In this document: positions 7,521 through 16,624 of the stretch, in pieces
Layout of the letters: every line of letters starts with the position of its first letter
Numbering within the stretch: the stretch's first letter is position 1
NCBI RefSeq assembly: GCF_013285385.1
Contig: NZ_CP054212.1
Span: 2,480,001 to 2,544,000 of the forward strand
Source: Paramixta manurensis
GTDB lineage: Bacteria; Pseudomonadota; Gammaproteobacteria; Enterobacterales; Enterobacteriaceae
Direction of reading: 5' to 3'
DNA length: 64,000 nucleotides
Notes under the pieces: generated by a model
Database searches by the model: none
Seen by the model: only the letters and a program-made list of their open reading frames with translations
What the model was told of the DNA's origin: nothing
Program-made: the position numbers and the translations under genes

Positions 7521-9158
7521 TTAGTGCTTGATAATGTAAAGGTTCTTGTCGTAAGTCTGATCCATTACATCTTTACCGGTATAACCGCCAACCCATGGTT
7601 TCACCAAACGGGTATTGACGTAGTAATACACCGGCACGATGCCTGAGTCTTTATCCAGGATCTGCTCAGCTTTTTGATACAGCGCACTACGCTCCGCCTC
7701 GGTCGAAACTTTCAGCGAATCGGCAATCGCCTGATCGTAGGCTTTGTTGGAGTAGAATGCGGTGTTGCTGCTACCGCCGGTTAACATGATGTTGAGGAAT
7801 GAGGTTGGCTCATTATAGTCGGCACACCAACCGGCGCGCGCCACATCAAAGTTCCCCTGATGACGGGTATCAAGGAAGGTTTTCCACTCTTCATTGCGCA
7901 GCTTAACGTCAACGCCTAAGTTTTTCTTCCAGATTGAAGCCGCAGCGATAGCCAGTTTCTTATGCAAGTCTGACGTGTTGTACAGCAGGCTGAATGACAG
8001 TGGCTTATCTTTAGTAAACCCGGCCTCGGCCAGCAGTTTTTTCGCTTCTTCGTTACGCTTTTCCTGGCTCCAGCTAAACCACTCCGGCTTAGTCAGCTTG
8101 ATGCCATCGGTGTACGGCGGCGTAAAGCTATAGGCGGGCAAATCACCCTGATTCTTCACTTTGTTAACGATAATATCGCGGTCAAGGCCCAGTTTCAGCG
8201 CGGTTCTGACGCGTGGGTCATTAAATGGCGCTTTCTGGTTATTAATTTCGTAATAATAGGTGCACAGGTACGGATCGATATGCACCTCTTTCGGGGTGTC
8301 TTTCCGCAATTTCTGGAACAGCTCGATAGGCAGATAGTTAGACGTCATATCGCTACCGCCGCTGCGGTAACGGTTCGCATCCGTTACTTCAGAAGAGATT
8401 GGCAGGAAGGTGACTTTATCCAGTTTAGTATTCGCGTTATCCCAATAGTTAGTGTTACGCACCATGACGATACGCTCATTCACTACCCAATCCTGTAGTT
8501 TAAACGCGCCGTTACTTACGATATTTTGCGGCTGAGTCCACTTATCGCCAAATTTGTCGATAGCGGCTTTATATACTGGCGACATTGCCGGGTTAATCAA
8601 CAGTTTATAGAAATACGGCACCGGCTCGCTGAGGGTAACCTCCAGCGTGTGATCATCCACCGCTTTTAAGCCGAGCGCGTCCGGCGCTTTTTTACCGGCG
8701 ATCACCTCGTCGATATTTGCAATATGGCCGTATTGCAAATAGCTAGCATATGGCGAAGCGGTTTTCGGGTCAGCCAGACGCTGCCAGCTATAAACGAAAT
8801 CTTGCGCGGTAACCGGCTGGCCGTTTGACCATTTGGCATCTTTACGCAGGTGGAAAGTCCAGACTTTGAAATCTTTATTATCCCAGCTCTCCGCCACGCC
8901 TGGGACCACTTTGCCGTTCTCATCACTGATTGCCAGCCCTTCAAACAGATCGCGCGATACGTTGGCTTCCGGCACACCTTCAATTTTATCCGGATCGAGT
9001 GATTGCGGCTCTGCACTGTTCCCTTTCACTAACTCCTGTTTCGCCGCCAGCTCTACCCCTGCCGGTACTTTAGCGGCAAAAGCGCTGTTCCCTGCCAAGG
9101 CGCCAATTGCCGCCATAACCCCAAGGGCAATCAGGCTTTTTTTCGTGATGTTGGTCAT
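7521..9158 (-). CDS. oppA: Periplasmic oligopeptide-binding protein OppA
   Basis: The SBP_bac_5 solute-binding protein delivers peptides to OppBC. It has 545 residues. A Sec signal peptide occupies residues 1-28 with a probable cut after AFA, and there is no lipobox, so the product is soluble in the periplasm. Family landmarks include LDPDKIEG near the mature N-terminus, RKDAKWSNG, the WCADYNEPTSFLN motif and a C-terminal KPWVGGYTGKD. It is the first gene of oppABCDF and has a GGAG Shine-Dalgarno. A close paralogue lies 183 bp upstream on the same strand. Confidence 0.97.
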   Translation of the reverse strand: MTNITKKSLIALGVMAAIGALAGNSAFAAKVPAGVELAAKQELVKGNSAEPQSLDPDKIEGVPEANVSRDLFEGLAISDENGKVVPGVAESWDNKDFKVWTFHLRKDAKWSNGQPVTAQDFVYSWQRLADPKTASPYASYLQYGHIANIDEVIAGKKAPDALGLKAVDDHTLEVTLSEPVPYFYKLLINPAMSPVYKAAIDKFGDKWTQPQNIVSNGAFKLQDWVVNERIVMVRNTNYWDNANTKLDKVTFLPISSEVTDANRYRSGGSDMTSNYLPIELFQKLRKDTPKEVHIDPYLCTYYYEINNQKAPFNDPRVRTALKLGLDRDIIVNKVKNQGDLPAYSFTPPYTDGIKLTKPEWFSWSQEKRNEEAKKLLAEAGFTKDKPLSFSLLYNTSDLHKKLAIAAASIWKKNLGVDVKLRNEEWKTFLDTRHQGNFDVARAGWCADYNEPTSFLNIMLTGGSSNTAFYSNKAYDQAIADSLKVSTEAERSALYQKAEQILDKDSGIVPVYYYVNTRLVKPWVGGYTGKDVMDQTYDKNLYIIKH

Positions 9159-9341
9159 TTTCTCTCTACTCCAGTTTTTATAATTGCCGGGGCTTTAAAG
9201 CCCAGCTATCCCCCGTTGACCGGGTAACCTGCTTGCCGTTTCGGAACGAAAGGAAACGTTAAGCGGCTTTGTTGTTGACCCCGAATGGTGGTCTTGCCAT
9301 TGTTCGCCACGCCCGGACTGTCTCGCCCGATGCGCTGCAAA
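9159..9341 (-). promoter_or_regulatory. oppA leader with palindrome and CA-rich stretch
   Basis: The 183-bp gap between the two binding-protein genes holds a perfect 14-bp palindrome, GGGCTTTAAAGCCC (9190-9203), about 30 nt before the oppA start. At 9267-9279 the transcript strand reads GTCAACAACAAAG, the kind of C/A-rich element that the small RNA GcvB binds in oppA leaders of E. coli and Salmonella. GcvB control of oppA is established; this exact site is inference. I see no strong terminator for the upstream gene, so read-through is possible. Confidence 0.4.
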
Positions 9342-10976
9342 TTAATGTTTGGTGATGTAGTAATACTTCAAATCCGGTAAATCTTGCGGATCTTTTCCGC
9401 TAAACCCACCAACCCACGGTTTGACTAACCGCACGCTAACGCGATAGTAAACCGGAACAATTGCCGAATCGTTATCCAACTGCGTTTCAGCCTGTTGATA
9501 AATCGCCGCACGCGCCTGGCTATCTTTTGCCGCCAGTGATTTCGCCATTAACGCATCAAACGCCAGGCTATGATAGAACGCCGTATTGGTCGACGAATCG
9601 CTTAATAACATATTGAGGAACGTTGATGGCTCGTTATAGTCCGAACACCAAGTCGCACGCACCACATCGTAATCGCCCTGGTGCCGGGTGGTCAGCAACG
9701 TCTTCCACTCTTGGTTCTGTAATGTCACCTGCGCGCCGAGATTTTTCTTCCACATCGACGCGGCGGCTATCGCCTGCTTCTTATTTTGATCTGAGGTGTT
9801 GTACAACAGCGTAAACTTCAGAGGGTTATCGGCACTGAATCCCGCCTGCTCCAGCAATTTTTTCGCTGTCGCATTACGTTGCGCCTGCGTTTGCGTAAAC
9901 CAGGCCGGTGGCGTGAAATGTGCGCCGTCGGTAAATGGCGGCGTTAGGCTCCAGGCCGGGATTTGCCCCTGCCCCATCACTTTATTGGCGATAATATCGC
10001 GGTCTAGCGTCAGCTTAAGCGCTGCACGTACACGCGGATCGGTAAATGGCGCCTTTTTATTATTAATTTCGTAATAAAAAGTACAAAGATACGGGCTAAC
10101 ACGCATCTGCGAGCCCAATTCATGGCGTAGCTTATTGAACAAGTCGGGTGGAATGGCACTGTTCGTCATATCAATTTCACCGCTGCGGTAGCGGTTAACA
10201 TCACTATTTTCTGAGGCGATCGGCAAGAAAGTGGCGTTATCAATAATGGTCTGGCGATTATTCCAGTAACTGGGATTACGCTTTACGACCACTTTTTCAT
10301 TTACCACCCAATCACTCAGTGTGTAGGCGCCATTGCCAACATAATGCTGTGGCGTAGTCCACTTCTCGCCCCACGTTTCTACCGCCTGACGATTGACGGG
10401 TTTCATCGCCGTATGAGCTAACATGGCGATAAAATAAGGAACCGGCTCGCTTAATGTGACCTGTAGGTGATGTTCATCCAGCGCTTTCACACCGAGCGTT
10501 TCTGGTTTTTTCTGCCCACTGATAATGGCATCAACATTGGCAATATGGGCGTATTGCACATAGCTGGCGTAGGGAGATGCCGTTTTCGGATCGACCAAGC
10601 GGCGCCAGCTATAGACAAAGTCGGCGGCGGTCACCGGGGTGCCATTACTCCATTTCGCATCGGCACGCAGCGTAAAAGTCCATATCCTACCGTTCTGACT
10701 CTCCCAATGCTCCGCCACGCCCGGCACCAGATGGCCATTATTATCGGTGCTCACTAACCCTTCGAGCAGATTGTTAATAATGTTAGTTTCTGGTGTGCCT
10801 TCAACTTTATGCGGATCGAGAGAAGCGACTTCGGTGCCATTATTAATCACCATGGATTGCTTAGCGGCTAATTGCACGCCCGGCGGGACAGTCGCAGCAA
10901 AAGAAGAACCAATGAAAGCCAGGGAGAAAACGGCCAGAGGTAAGGCTCGGTTGCGCGGTGCGATAACCCATTTCAT
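9342..10976 (-). CDS. Second OppA/MppA-type peptide-binding protein
   Basis: A 544-residue SBP_bac_5 protein, clearly paralogous to the adjacent OppA along its whole length (RADAKWSNG, WCSDYNEPSTFLN, KPWVGGFSGKD). The start is set at ATG 10976, giving a Sec signal peptide that ends near SSFA at residue 27. A longer in-frame ATG at 11159 would bury that signal peptide behind 61 residues. The start lacks a good Shine-Dalgarno. It lies directly upstream of oppABCDF on the same strand and probably shares the permease. It could be a second oligopeptide receptor or an MppA-like murein-tripeptide receptor; the sequence does not settle which. Confidence 0.92.
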   Translation of the reverse strand: MKWVIAPRNRALPLAVFSLAFIGSSFAATVPPGVQLAAKQSMVINNGTEVASLDPHKVEGTPETNIINNLLEGLVSTDNNGHLVPGVAEHWESQNGRIWTFTLRADAKWSNGTPVTAADFVYSWRRLVDPKTASPYASYVQYAHIANVDAIISGQKKPETLGVKALDEHHLQVTLSEPVPYFIAMLAHTAMKPVNRQAVETWGEKWTTPQHYVGNGAYTLSDWVVNEKVVVKRNPSYWNNRQTIIDNATFLPIASENSDVNRYRSGEIDMTNSAIPPDLFNKLRHELGSQMRVSPYLCTFYYEINNKKAPFTDPRVRAALKLTLDRDIIANKVMGQGQIPAWSLTPPFTDGAHFTPPAWFTQTQAQRNATAKKLLEQAGFSADNPLKFTLLYNTSDQNKKQAIAAASMWKKNLGAQVTLQNQEWKTLLTTRHQGDYDVVRATWCSDYNEPSTFLNMLLSDSSTNTAFYHSLAFDALMAKSLAAKDSQARAAIYQQAETQLDNDSAIVPVYYRVSVRLVKPWVGGFSGKDPQDLPDLKYYYITKH

Positions 10977-11537
10977 TAAACGTTGTTCAACCCTTAAAAA
11001 AAGAAACCTGCAAACAGGCAAGCAAAATTCGTTCTCATTCTGCCCGTCGTTGCCAAAAAAAAGCGATGTGACGGAAATTAACAGAAGGTGCCAATGGGTG
11101 CCAAAGCTAAATAACAAAAATGTTAACCAATTCTCTTTTATCACGTTCCCTTGTAACACGGAAGTGTTATTTAAAAAAATAAATTAACTATAACCTCATG
11201 AATAAAAACGAATTTAATCGAATGAAGGGAATTTAACCACACCTGGAAAGATCTATCTGCGCACAAAATGAACAAACTTTTGCAACATTTCATTTACATG
11301 GCATATTTCGCTACGCTAACAGTATAATTAATGATAACAATCTAAAAAAAACGGCAATAGCCGACGCAGATGATGTGAAAAAAATAACATTCGATAACCA
11401 GACTAAAATCAGGGCTTCTCTGGCAAGAAAAAAGGCTAATTTTGTGCAGCACACGTTAAGAAAAATTGATAAATGCACAAAAATAAGGCATTAAAGACCG
11501 GGTTTTGCACCAAGTTAGGGCGAAAAGGAATTAGAGA
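10977..11537. other. AT-rich intergenic region upstream of the second oppA
   Basis: About 560 bp of AT-rich DNA between the second binding-protein gene and the ychE terminator. It should hold the promoter of the former, on the minus strand. I find no convincing small gene, tRNA or hairpin in it. Several A-tracts suggest curved DNA and possible H-NS binding, which is inference. Confidence 0.4.
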
Positions 11538-11567
11538 CAAAAAATAAGCGCATAAAATGCGCTTATT
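11538..11567 (-). terminator. ychE terminator
   Basis: A 10-bp perfect stem AATAAGCGCA (11543-11552) / TGCGCTTATT (11558-11567) with a 5-nt loop. On the minus strand it is followed by a T-run, just after the ychE stop. Confidence 0.85.
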
Positions 11568-11589
11568 GTTGAAAAAAAGAGGGATTTGT

Positions 11590-12237
11590 TTAATTAAGCA
11601 GCCCGGGGAATAGCGCTTTAATACCGGCGACCACAAATTCAATTCCAAGTGCCATTAACAGTAAACCCATAATACGTGTAATGACATTTATCCCGGTTTG
11701 CCCCAACACGCGTACCATCATTGGCGCGGCGCGAAACAATAACCAGCAGCAAAAGGCAAACAGCGCAATCGCCAGGCTAAAACCCAGTAAATTAAACCAA
11801 CTGTGGTAACGCGTGCTCCAGACAATCGTCGAACTAATCGCCCCCGGCCCGGCCATCAGCGGCAAAGCCAGCGGAACCACGCCAACGCTTTCACGCACCG
11901 CCGTTTCCGATTTTTCCTGCTTATTCTGTTTATCTTCACCTAATTTTCCGCTAATCATCGACATAGCAATCGTAACCACCAGGATACCGCCGGCGATGCG
12001 GAAAGAATCAATAGAAATCCCAAACACGCGTAAGATCGCATCGCCGAGAAACAACGATGTCCACAGGATAATTGCCACAGCAAGGTTGGCGGTAAGATTG
12101 GTTTTATTCCGCTCTGCTGCCGCCTGATAGCTGGTCATACTAATAAAAACCGGAATGATGCCCACCGGATTAACCAATGCAAACAGACCGACAAAGAATT
12201 TTATATAACCAGATAAATCAAGAATTGCGGGAGTCAC
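11590..12237 (-). CDS. ychE: YchE, MarC-family integral membrane protein
   Basis: This 215-residue polytopic inner-membrane protein has six predicted helices, the same length as E. coli YchE. The segment ALVNPVGIIPVF and the loop GKLGEDKQNKQEKSETAVRES are almost invariant between the two. The MarC family is widespread, but its transport substrate, if any, is not established; despite the name it is not part of multiple-antibiotic resistance. The start is GTG at 12237, with GGAG 7 nt upstream. It is divergent from adhE, as in E. coli. Confidence 0.93.
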   Translation of the reverse strand: MTPAILDLSGYIKFFVGLFALVNPVGIIPVFISMTSYQAAAERNKTNLTANLAVAIILWTSLFLGDAILRVFGISIDSFRIAGGILVVTIAMSMISGKLGEDKQNKQEKSETAVRESVGVVPLALPLMAGPGAISSTIVWSTRYHSWFNLLGFSLAIALFAFCCWLLFRAAPMMVRVLGQTGINVITRIMGLLLMALGIEFVVAGIKALFPGLLN

Positions 12238-12449
12238 TTAGCGCTCCTGACCCGGGACCAAAATCAGGGGCCTAATTTAATGGAAAATGCCCCGCGATAC
12301 TAGCGGGTAAAGTTAGGATTAACCACTGGATTTTTGGCTCCTTTCCAGATAAACCTTCTAATGTTAACTGCTTGTATAGGCAATGATATTTATCGATAGT
12401 CTCTTTTTCCTCATTGCACAAGGACTAAGCAATCCCTGCAAAACCGGCA

Positions 12450-12465
12450 GCTGAAAGGAGTCAGC
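12450..12465. promoter_or_regulatory. Putative Cra (FruR) operator upstream of adhE
   Basis: GCTGAAAGGAGTCAGC matches 13 of 16 positions of the symmetrical Cra consensus GCTGAAACGTTTCAGC and keeps both outer half-sites. Cra repression of adhE is known in E. coli. The site lies about 260 bp upstream of the adhE start codon. Confidence 0.5.
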
Positions 12466-12476
12466 ATCAATAAAAC

Positions 12477-12490
12477 ATGATCTGAATCAC
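12477..12490. promoter_or_regulatory. FNR-like box upstream of adhE
   Basis: ATGATCTGAATCAC contains both inner FNR half-sites (TGAT-N4-ATCA) and lacks only the outer T and A of the consensus. It sits 12 bp downstream of the Cra-like site. Anaerobic induction of adhE fits, but direct FNR control here is inference. Confidence 0.35.
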
Positions 12491-12620
12491 TAAATGATTA
12501 CCTCGTTATAGGTAAGCTCAGTCTCAACAAAGGGAAAAGTTACGTTTCGGAACACCAAGTCAAAGGTAGCAATGCAGAGGAACTCTTTCAGTAAAACGGC
12601 ATGATTTTTAACGAGTAATT

Positions 12621-12640
12621 CAATACGTTGTAACGTATTG
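12621..12640. promoter_or_regulatory. 20-bp near-perfect palindrome in the adhE upstream region
   Basis: Arms CAATACGTT (12621-12629) and AACGTATTG (12632-12640) are exact inverted complements across two bases. The palindrome ends about 86 bp before the adhE ATG. It has no T-run, so it resembles a dimeric-regulator operator or a 5'-UTR hairpin more than a terminator. I do not recognise the binding protein. The rest of the 489-bp gap between ychE and adhE shows no gene. Confidence 0.5.
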
Positions 12641-12726
12641 CTCCGCCGCACTTCACTGAGCGGCAGCTATACTCCTAAGTTCAGGCTGATTTACTAAAAG
12701 AGTTTAACTTCCATCAGGAGAGCATT

Positions 12727-15414
12727 ATGGCCGTTACTAATGTCGCTGAACTTAACGCACTCGTTGAACGCGTAAAAAAAGCCCAGCGTGAATATGCTAA
12801 CTTTACCCAAGAACAGGTTGATAAAATCTTTCGCGCCGCCGCCTTGGCCGCTGCGGATGCCCGTATCCCCTTAGCTAAAATGGCCGTTGCGGAATCAGGG
12901 ATGGGTATCGTTGAAGATAAGGTGATCAAAAACCACTTTGCATCTGAATACATTTATAATGCCTACAAAGATGAAAAGACCTGCGGCATCCTTGAAACGG
13001 ATGATACGTTTGGCACCATCACCATTGCTGAGCCTACCGGCATAATCTGCGGTATCGTTCCAACCACCAACCCAACCTCTACCGCTATATTTAAGGCGTT
13101 GATCAGCCTCAAAACGCGTAACGGTATTATTTTCTCTCCGCACCCACGTGCTAAAGATGCCACCAATAAAGCGGCAGACATTGTCCTGCAAGCGGCTATT
13201 GCAGCTGGCGCGCCAAAAGATATTATCGGCTGGATCGATGTGCCGTCTGTTGAATTGTCTAATCAGTTGATGCATCACCCGGATATTAATCTAATCCTCG
13301 CAACCGGCGGGCCGGGTATGGTGAAAGCCGCCTATAGCTCCGGTAAACCCGCCATTGGCGTTGGCGCCGGTAACACGCCGGTAGTCATTGATGAAACGGC
13401 TGATATTAAACGCGCAGTAGCATCAATCCTGATGTCAAAAACCTTCGATAACGGTGTGATCTGCGCTTCTGAGCAGTCGGTTATTGTGGTTGACTCAGTC
13501 TATGAAGCAGTACGTGAACGTTTCCAAACTCACGGCGGCTATCTGTTACAGGGCAAAGAATTAAAAGCGGTTCAAGATATTATCCTGAAAAATGGCGCGC
13601 TGAATGCAGCTATTGTCGGCCAACCGGCGGTGAAAATCGCGGAAATGGCAGGCATCAATGTACCGGCTAATACCAAGATTTTGATTGGTGAAGTGAAACT
13701 GGTTGATGAATCAGAACCTTTCGCGCATGAGAAACTCTCCCCTACGCTTGCGATGTACCGCGCGAAAAACTATGAAGACGCAGTTGATAAAGCCGAGAAA
13801 CTGGTCGCAATGGGCGGTATCGGTCACACCTCTTGTCTGTATACCGACCAGGATAATCAGCGTGAGCGCGTGAACTATTTTGGCGACAAAATGAAAACCG
13901 CCCGCATCCTGATTAACACGCCAGCATCTCAAGGCGGCATTGGCGACCTGTATAACTTTAAACTGGCTCCGTCTCTGACATTAGGCTGTGGTTCATGGGG
14001 CGGAAACTCCATTTCTGAAAACGTCGGACCTAAGCATCTGATCAATAAGAAAACTGTCGCCAAGCGAGCTGAAAATATGTTGTGGCATAAACTTCCTAAG
14101 TCTATCTACTTCCGCCGCGGCTCTTTACCTATTGCCCTGGAAGAAGTGGCAACCGATGGGGCTAAACGCGCCTTTATCGTTACCGACCGTTTCCTGTTCA
14201 ATAACGGTTATGCCGACCAAATTGTTTCCGTGTTGAAAAAACATGGCATTGAAACCGAAGTCTTCTTTGAGGTTGAGGCCGATCCGACACTGAGCATCGT
14301 ACGTAAAGGCGCTGAGCAGATGAACTCCTTCAAGCCTGATGTTGTGATTGCGCTGGGCGGTGGTTCTCCGATGGATGCGGCGAAAATCATGTGGGTCATG
14401 TACGAACATCCGGAAACTCACTTTGAAGAACTGGCATTGCGCTTTATGGATATTCGTAAACGTATCTATAAATTCCCGAAAATGGGCGTAAAAGCGAAAA
14501 TGATCGCGATTACCACCACTTCCGGTACCGGTTCTGAAGTCACGCCATTTGCCGTGGTGACCGATGATGCTACCGGGCAAAAATATCCGCTGGCTGACTA
14601 CGCGCTGACGCCTGATATGGCGATTGTGGATGCCAACTTGGTGATGAACATGCCGAAGTCGCTGTGTGCCTTCGGTGGCCTGGATGCGGTAACCCACGCC
14701 CTGGAAGCCTATGTTTCGGTGCTGGCTAACGAATACTCTGACGGCCAGGCGCTACAAGCGCTGAAGCTGCTGAAAGAGAATCTACCCGCCAGCTACCGTG
14801 ACGGAGCGAAAAATCCAGTGGCGCGTGAACGCGTGCACAATGCCGCTACTATCGCTGGTATCGCCTTTGCGAACGCCTTCCTTGGTGTCTGTCACTCAAT
14901 GGCGCATAAACTGGGCTCGGAGTTCCATATTCCACACGGCCTGGCGAACGCCCTGCTGATTTCAAACGTTATTCGCTATAACGCCAATGACAACCCAACC
15001 AAGCAAACTGCTTTCAGTCAGTATGACCGTCCGCAAGCGCGTCGTCGTTATGCTGAAATCGCCGATCATCTTGGTCTGAGCGCGCCGGGCGACCGCACCG
15101 CACAGAAAATCGAGAAGTTGCTGGCTTGGCTGGAAGAAATTAAAGCGGAATTGGGTATTCCTAAATCCATTCGTGAGGCAGGCGTTCAGGAAGCTGATTT
15201 CCTGGCGAAAGTCGATAAACTGGCCGATGATGCATTCGATGACCAGTGTACCGGCGCTAACCCACGCTATCCGCTGATTGCCGAGTTGAAACAAATTATG
15301 CTCGACACTTTCTATGGTCGCGAATTTGCCGAACCATTCGCCAGCGTAGCCGAAGCGGTTACCGCGCAGCCGGTTAAGGCAGAAAAAGTCGAGAAGAAAA
15401 CCAAGAAAGCCTAA
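12727..15414 (+). CDS. adhE: Bifunctional aldehyde-alcohol dehydrogenase AdhE
   Basis: AdhE reduces acetyl-CoA to acetaldehyde and then to ethanol, regenerating NAD+ during fermentation, and assembles into spirosomes. It has 895 residues (891 in E. coli). The N-terminal aldehyde-dehydrogenase domain spans about residues 1-440, with the catalytic Cys in NGVICASEQS near residue 246. A linker leads to the C-terminal iron-dependent alcohol dehydrogenase (about 450-870), with ALGGGSPMDAAK and the metal-binding His residues in GVCHSMAHKLG and FHIPHG. The tail is Lys-rich. The start follows a CAGGAGAGC Shine-Dalgarno. The upstream gap is long and carries Cra-like and FNR-like sites. Confidence 0.98.
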   Translation: MAVTNVAELNALVERVKKAQREYANFTQEQVDKIFRAAALAAADARIPLAKMAVAESGMGIVEDKVIKNHFASEYIYNAYKDEKTCGILETDDTFGTITIAEPTGIICGIVPTTNPTSTAIFKALISLKTRNGIIFSPHPRAKDATNKAADIVLQAAIAAGAPKDIIGWIDVPSVELSNQLMHHPDINLILATGGPGMVKAAYSSGKPAIGVGAGNTPVVIDETADIKRAVASILMSKTFDNGVICASEQSVIVVDSVYEAVRERFQTHGGYLLQGKELKAVQDIILKNGALNAAIVGQPAVKIAEMAGINVPANTKILIGEVKLVDESEPFAHEKLSPTLAMYRAKNYEDAVDKAEKLVAMGGIGHTSCLYTDQDNQRERVNYFGDKMKTARILINTPASQGGIGDLYNFKLAPSLTLGCGSWGGNSISENVGPKHLINKKTVAKRAENMLWHKLPKSIYFRRGSLPIALEEVATDGAKRAFIVTDRFLFNNGYADQIVSVLKKHGIETEVFFEVEADPTLSIVRKGAEQMNSFKPDVVIALGGGSPMDAAKIMWVMYEHPETHFEELALRFMDIRKRIYKFPKMGVKAKMIAITTTSGTGSEVTPFAVVTDDATGQKYPLADYALTPDMAIVDANLVMNMPKSLCAFGGLDAVTHALEAYVSVLANEYSDGQALQALKLLKENLPASYRDGAKNPVARERVHNAATIAGIAFANAFLGVCHSMAHKLGSEFHIPHGLANALLISNVIRYNANDNPTKQTAFSQYDRPQARRRYAEIADHLGLSAPGDRTAQKIEKLLAWLEEIKAELGIPKSIREAGVQEADFLAKVDKLADDAFDDQCTGANPRYPLIAELKQIMLDTFYGREFAEPFASVAEAVTAQPVKAEKVEKKTKKA

Positions 15415-15424
15415 TCTTTAGGTG

Positions 15425-15454
15425 ATAAAAAACCCGCTTCGGCGGGTTTTTTTT
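15425..15454. terminator. Terminator shared by adhE and tdk
   Basis: A stem AACCCGC (15431-15437) / GCGGGTT (15442-15448) with a UUCG-type tetraloop, extended by A-run and T-run on either side. It works in both directions between convergent adhE and tdk. Confidence 0.9.
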
Positions 15455-15479
15455 ATTGTTTATCTGTGCTGTTCTGCCA

Positions 15480-16097
15480 TTACTGCCCAATCTTATTTCC
15501 GTAAATAGCGTGTAAAGAGCCGCTCTGTAACGCTTCTTTATAGTGTTTACGGCACACTGAGACATAACGCTCATTACCGCCAATCACCACCTGCTCACCC
15601 TCTTTAAATGGCGCGCCCTGGCTATCGAGACGGAGCACCATACCGGCTTTTCGCCCACAATGGCAGACGGTTTTTAATTCCACCAACTTATCAGACCAGG
15701 CTAATAAATACTGACTCCCGCTAAACAATTCACCACGGAAATCGGTACGTAAACCATAGCAGAGTACGGGAATATCTAAACAGTCAACGACGTCTGACAG
15801 TTGTTTAACTTGCTCGCGCGTCAGGAATTGGCTCTCATCGATCAATACACAATGTACAGGATTAACATCATGTTCTGCCGCAATTTCTTCTAATAGTAAG
15901 CTCTGGTTATTATACAATTTCGCCGGCGATGAAAGGCCTATTCGTGAGGAAATCTTTCCACTACCAAAGCGCGTATCAATTTCCGCTGTATAGACCAGGG
16001 TACGCATCCCTCGCTCCTGGTAATTATAAGAAGATTGCAACAATGCGGTGGACTTGCCGGCGTTCATCACCGAGTAATAAAAATAAAGCTGAGCCAT
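15480..16097 (-). CDS. tdk: Thymidine kinase
   Basis: The enzyme phosphorylates thymidine and deoxyuridine with ATP in pyrimidine salvage. It has 205 residues, as in E. coli. The P-loop is MNAGKSTALL near the N-terminus, the catalytic and lasso region includes LIDESQFL, and the zinc-ribbon cysteines are visible in CHCGRKAG and near the C-terminus (VCRKHY). The gene is convergent with adhE and divergent from hns. Confidence 0.96.
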   Translation of the reverse strand: MAQLYFYYSVMNAGKSTALLQSSYNYQERGMRTLVYTAEIDTRFGSGKISSRIGLSSPAKLYNNQSLLLEEIAAEHDVNPVHCVLIDESQFLTREQVKQLSDVVDCLDIPVLCYGLRTDFRGELFSGSQYLLAWSDKLVELKTVCHCGRKAGMVLRLDSQGAPFKEGEQVVIGGNERYVSVCRKHYKEALQSGSLHAIYGNKIGQ

Positions 16098-16546
16098 CGG
16101 GCCAAACTCCGCAAAAAAAGTTAACCGGAAAAATCTGTCGGGGAGTGTACCACATTGTTGCCCTATATAGGCTGTGAACCCGGCAATACCGCAATTTTTA
16201 TAGCCCCACCTCGCTCAATCCAGGGCGGATAATGGTTGCACAAATGACGTTGTACTGGCGGCTAGCACAGCACATTTAGCGCTTAAAAAAACAGAATAGT
16301 GAGATCATTATCGTTCAGTTTACCGTCAAATATACCGCTATTGTACGGATGAACTGCCGTCTTAGCCGGTTGTTGCAGATTATTTGATGCATTACCGACG
16401 GTAAATCCCTTCGAAATTTATGGATGTTACGTGTTGTTTTTAAAAGTCTGACTTATTTGTGGCACATCTGGCATTAAATTGCTGCAAATAGCGTTACCCG
16501 AATCCCACTTTAATAAGCATTTTTGAATTTCTTACACAATTAACTA
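16098..16546. other. tdk-hns intergenic region
   Basis: About 450 bp of AT-rich DNA separating divergent tdk and hns. I find no gene or strong hairpin. It should hold the tdk promoter (minus strand) and upstream elements of hns, whose product binds such curved AT-rich DNA and represses its own gene in E. coli. Confidence 0.4.
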
Positions 16547-16575
16547 TTGCAGTTCCTATTTTCGGCCTCTATTAT
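16547..16575 (+). promoter_or_regulatory. Putative hns promoter
   Basis: TTGCAG (16547-16552) and TATTAT (16570-16575) are 17 bp apart, predicting transcription from about 16582 and a leader of about 43 nt. The leader just before the ATG resembles that of E. coli hns. Confidence 0.5.
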
Positions 16576-16624
16576 TATCAGGCAGAACATTTCCCCCACC
16601 CAATATATATTTGAGATTAGGACA

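Noticed and set aside
14125..14697. Long minus-strand frame (190 codons) inside adhE
   Set aside because: It mirrors the codon structure of a very highly expressed gene and matches no family I know.
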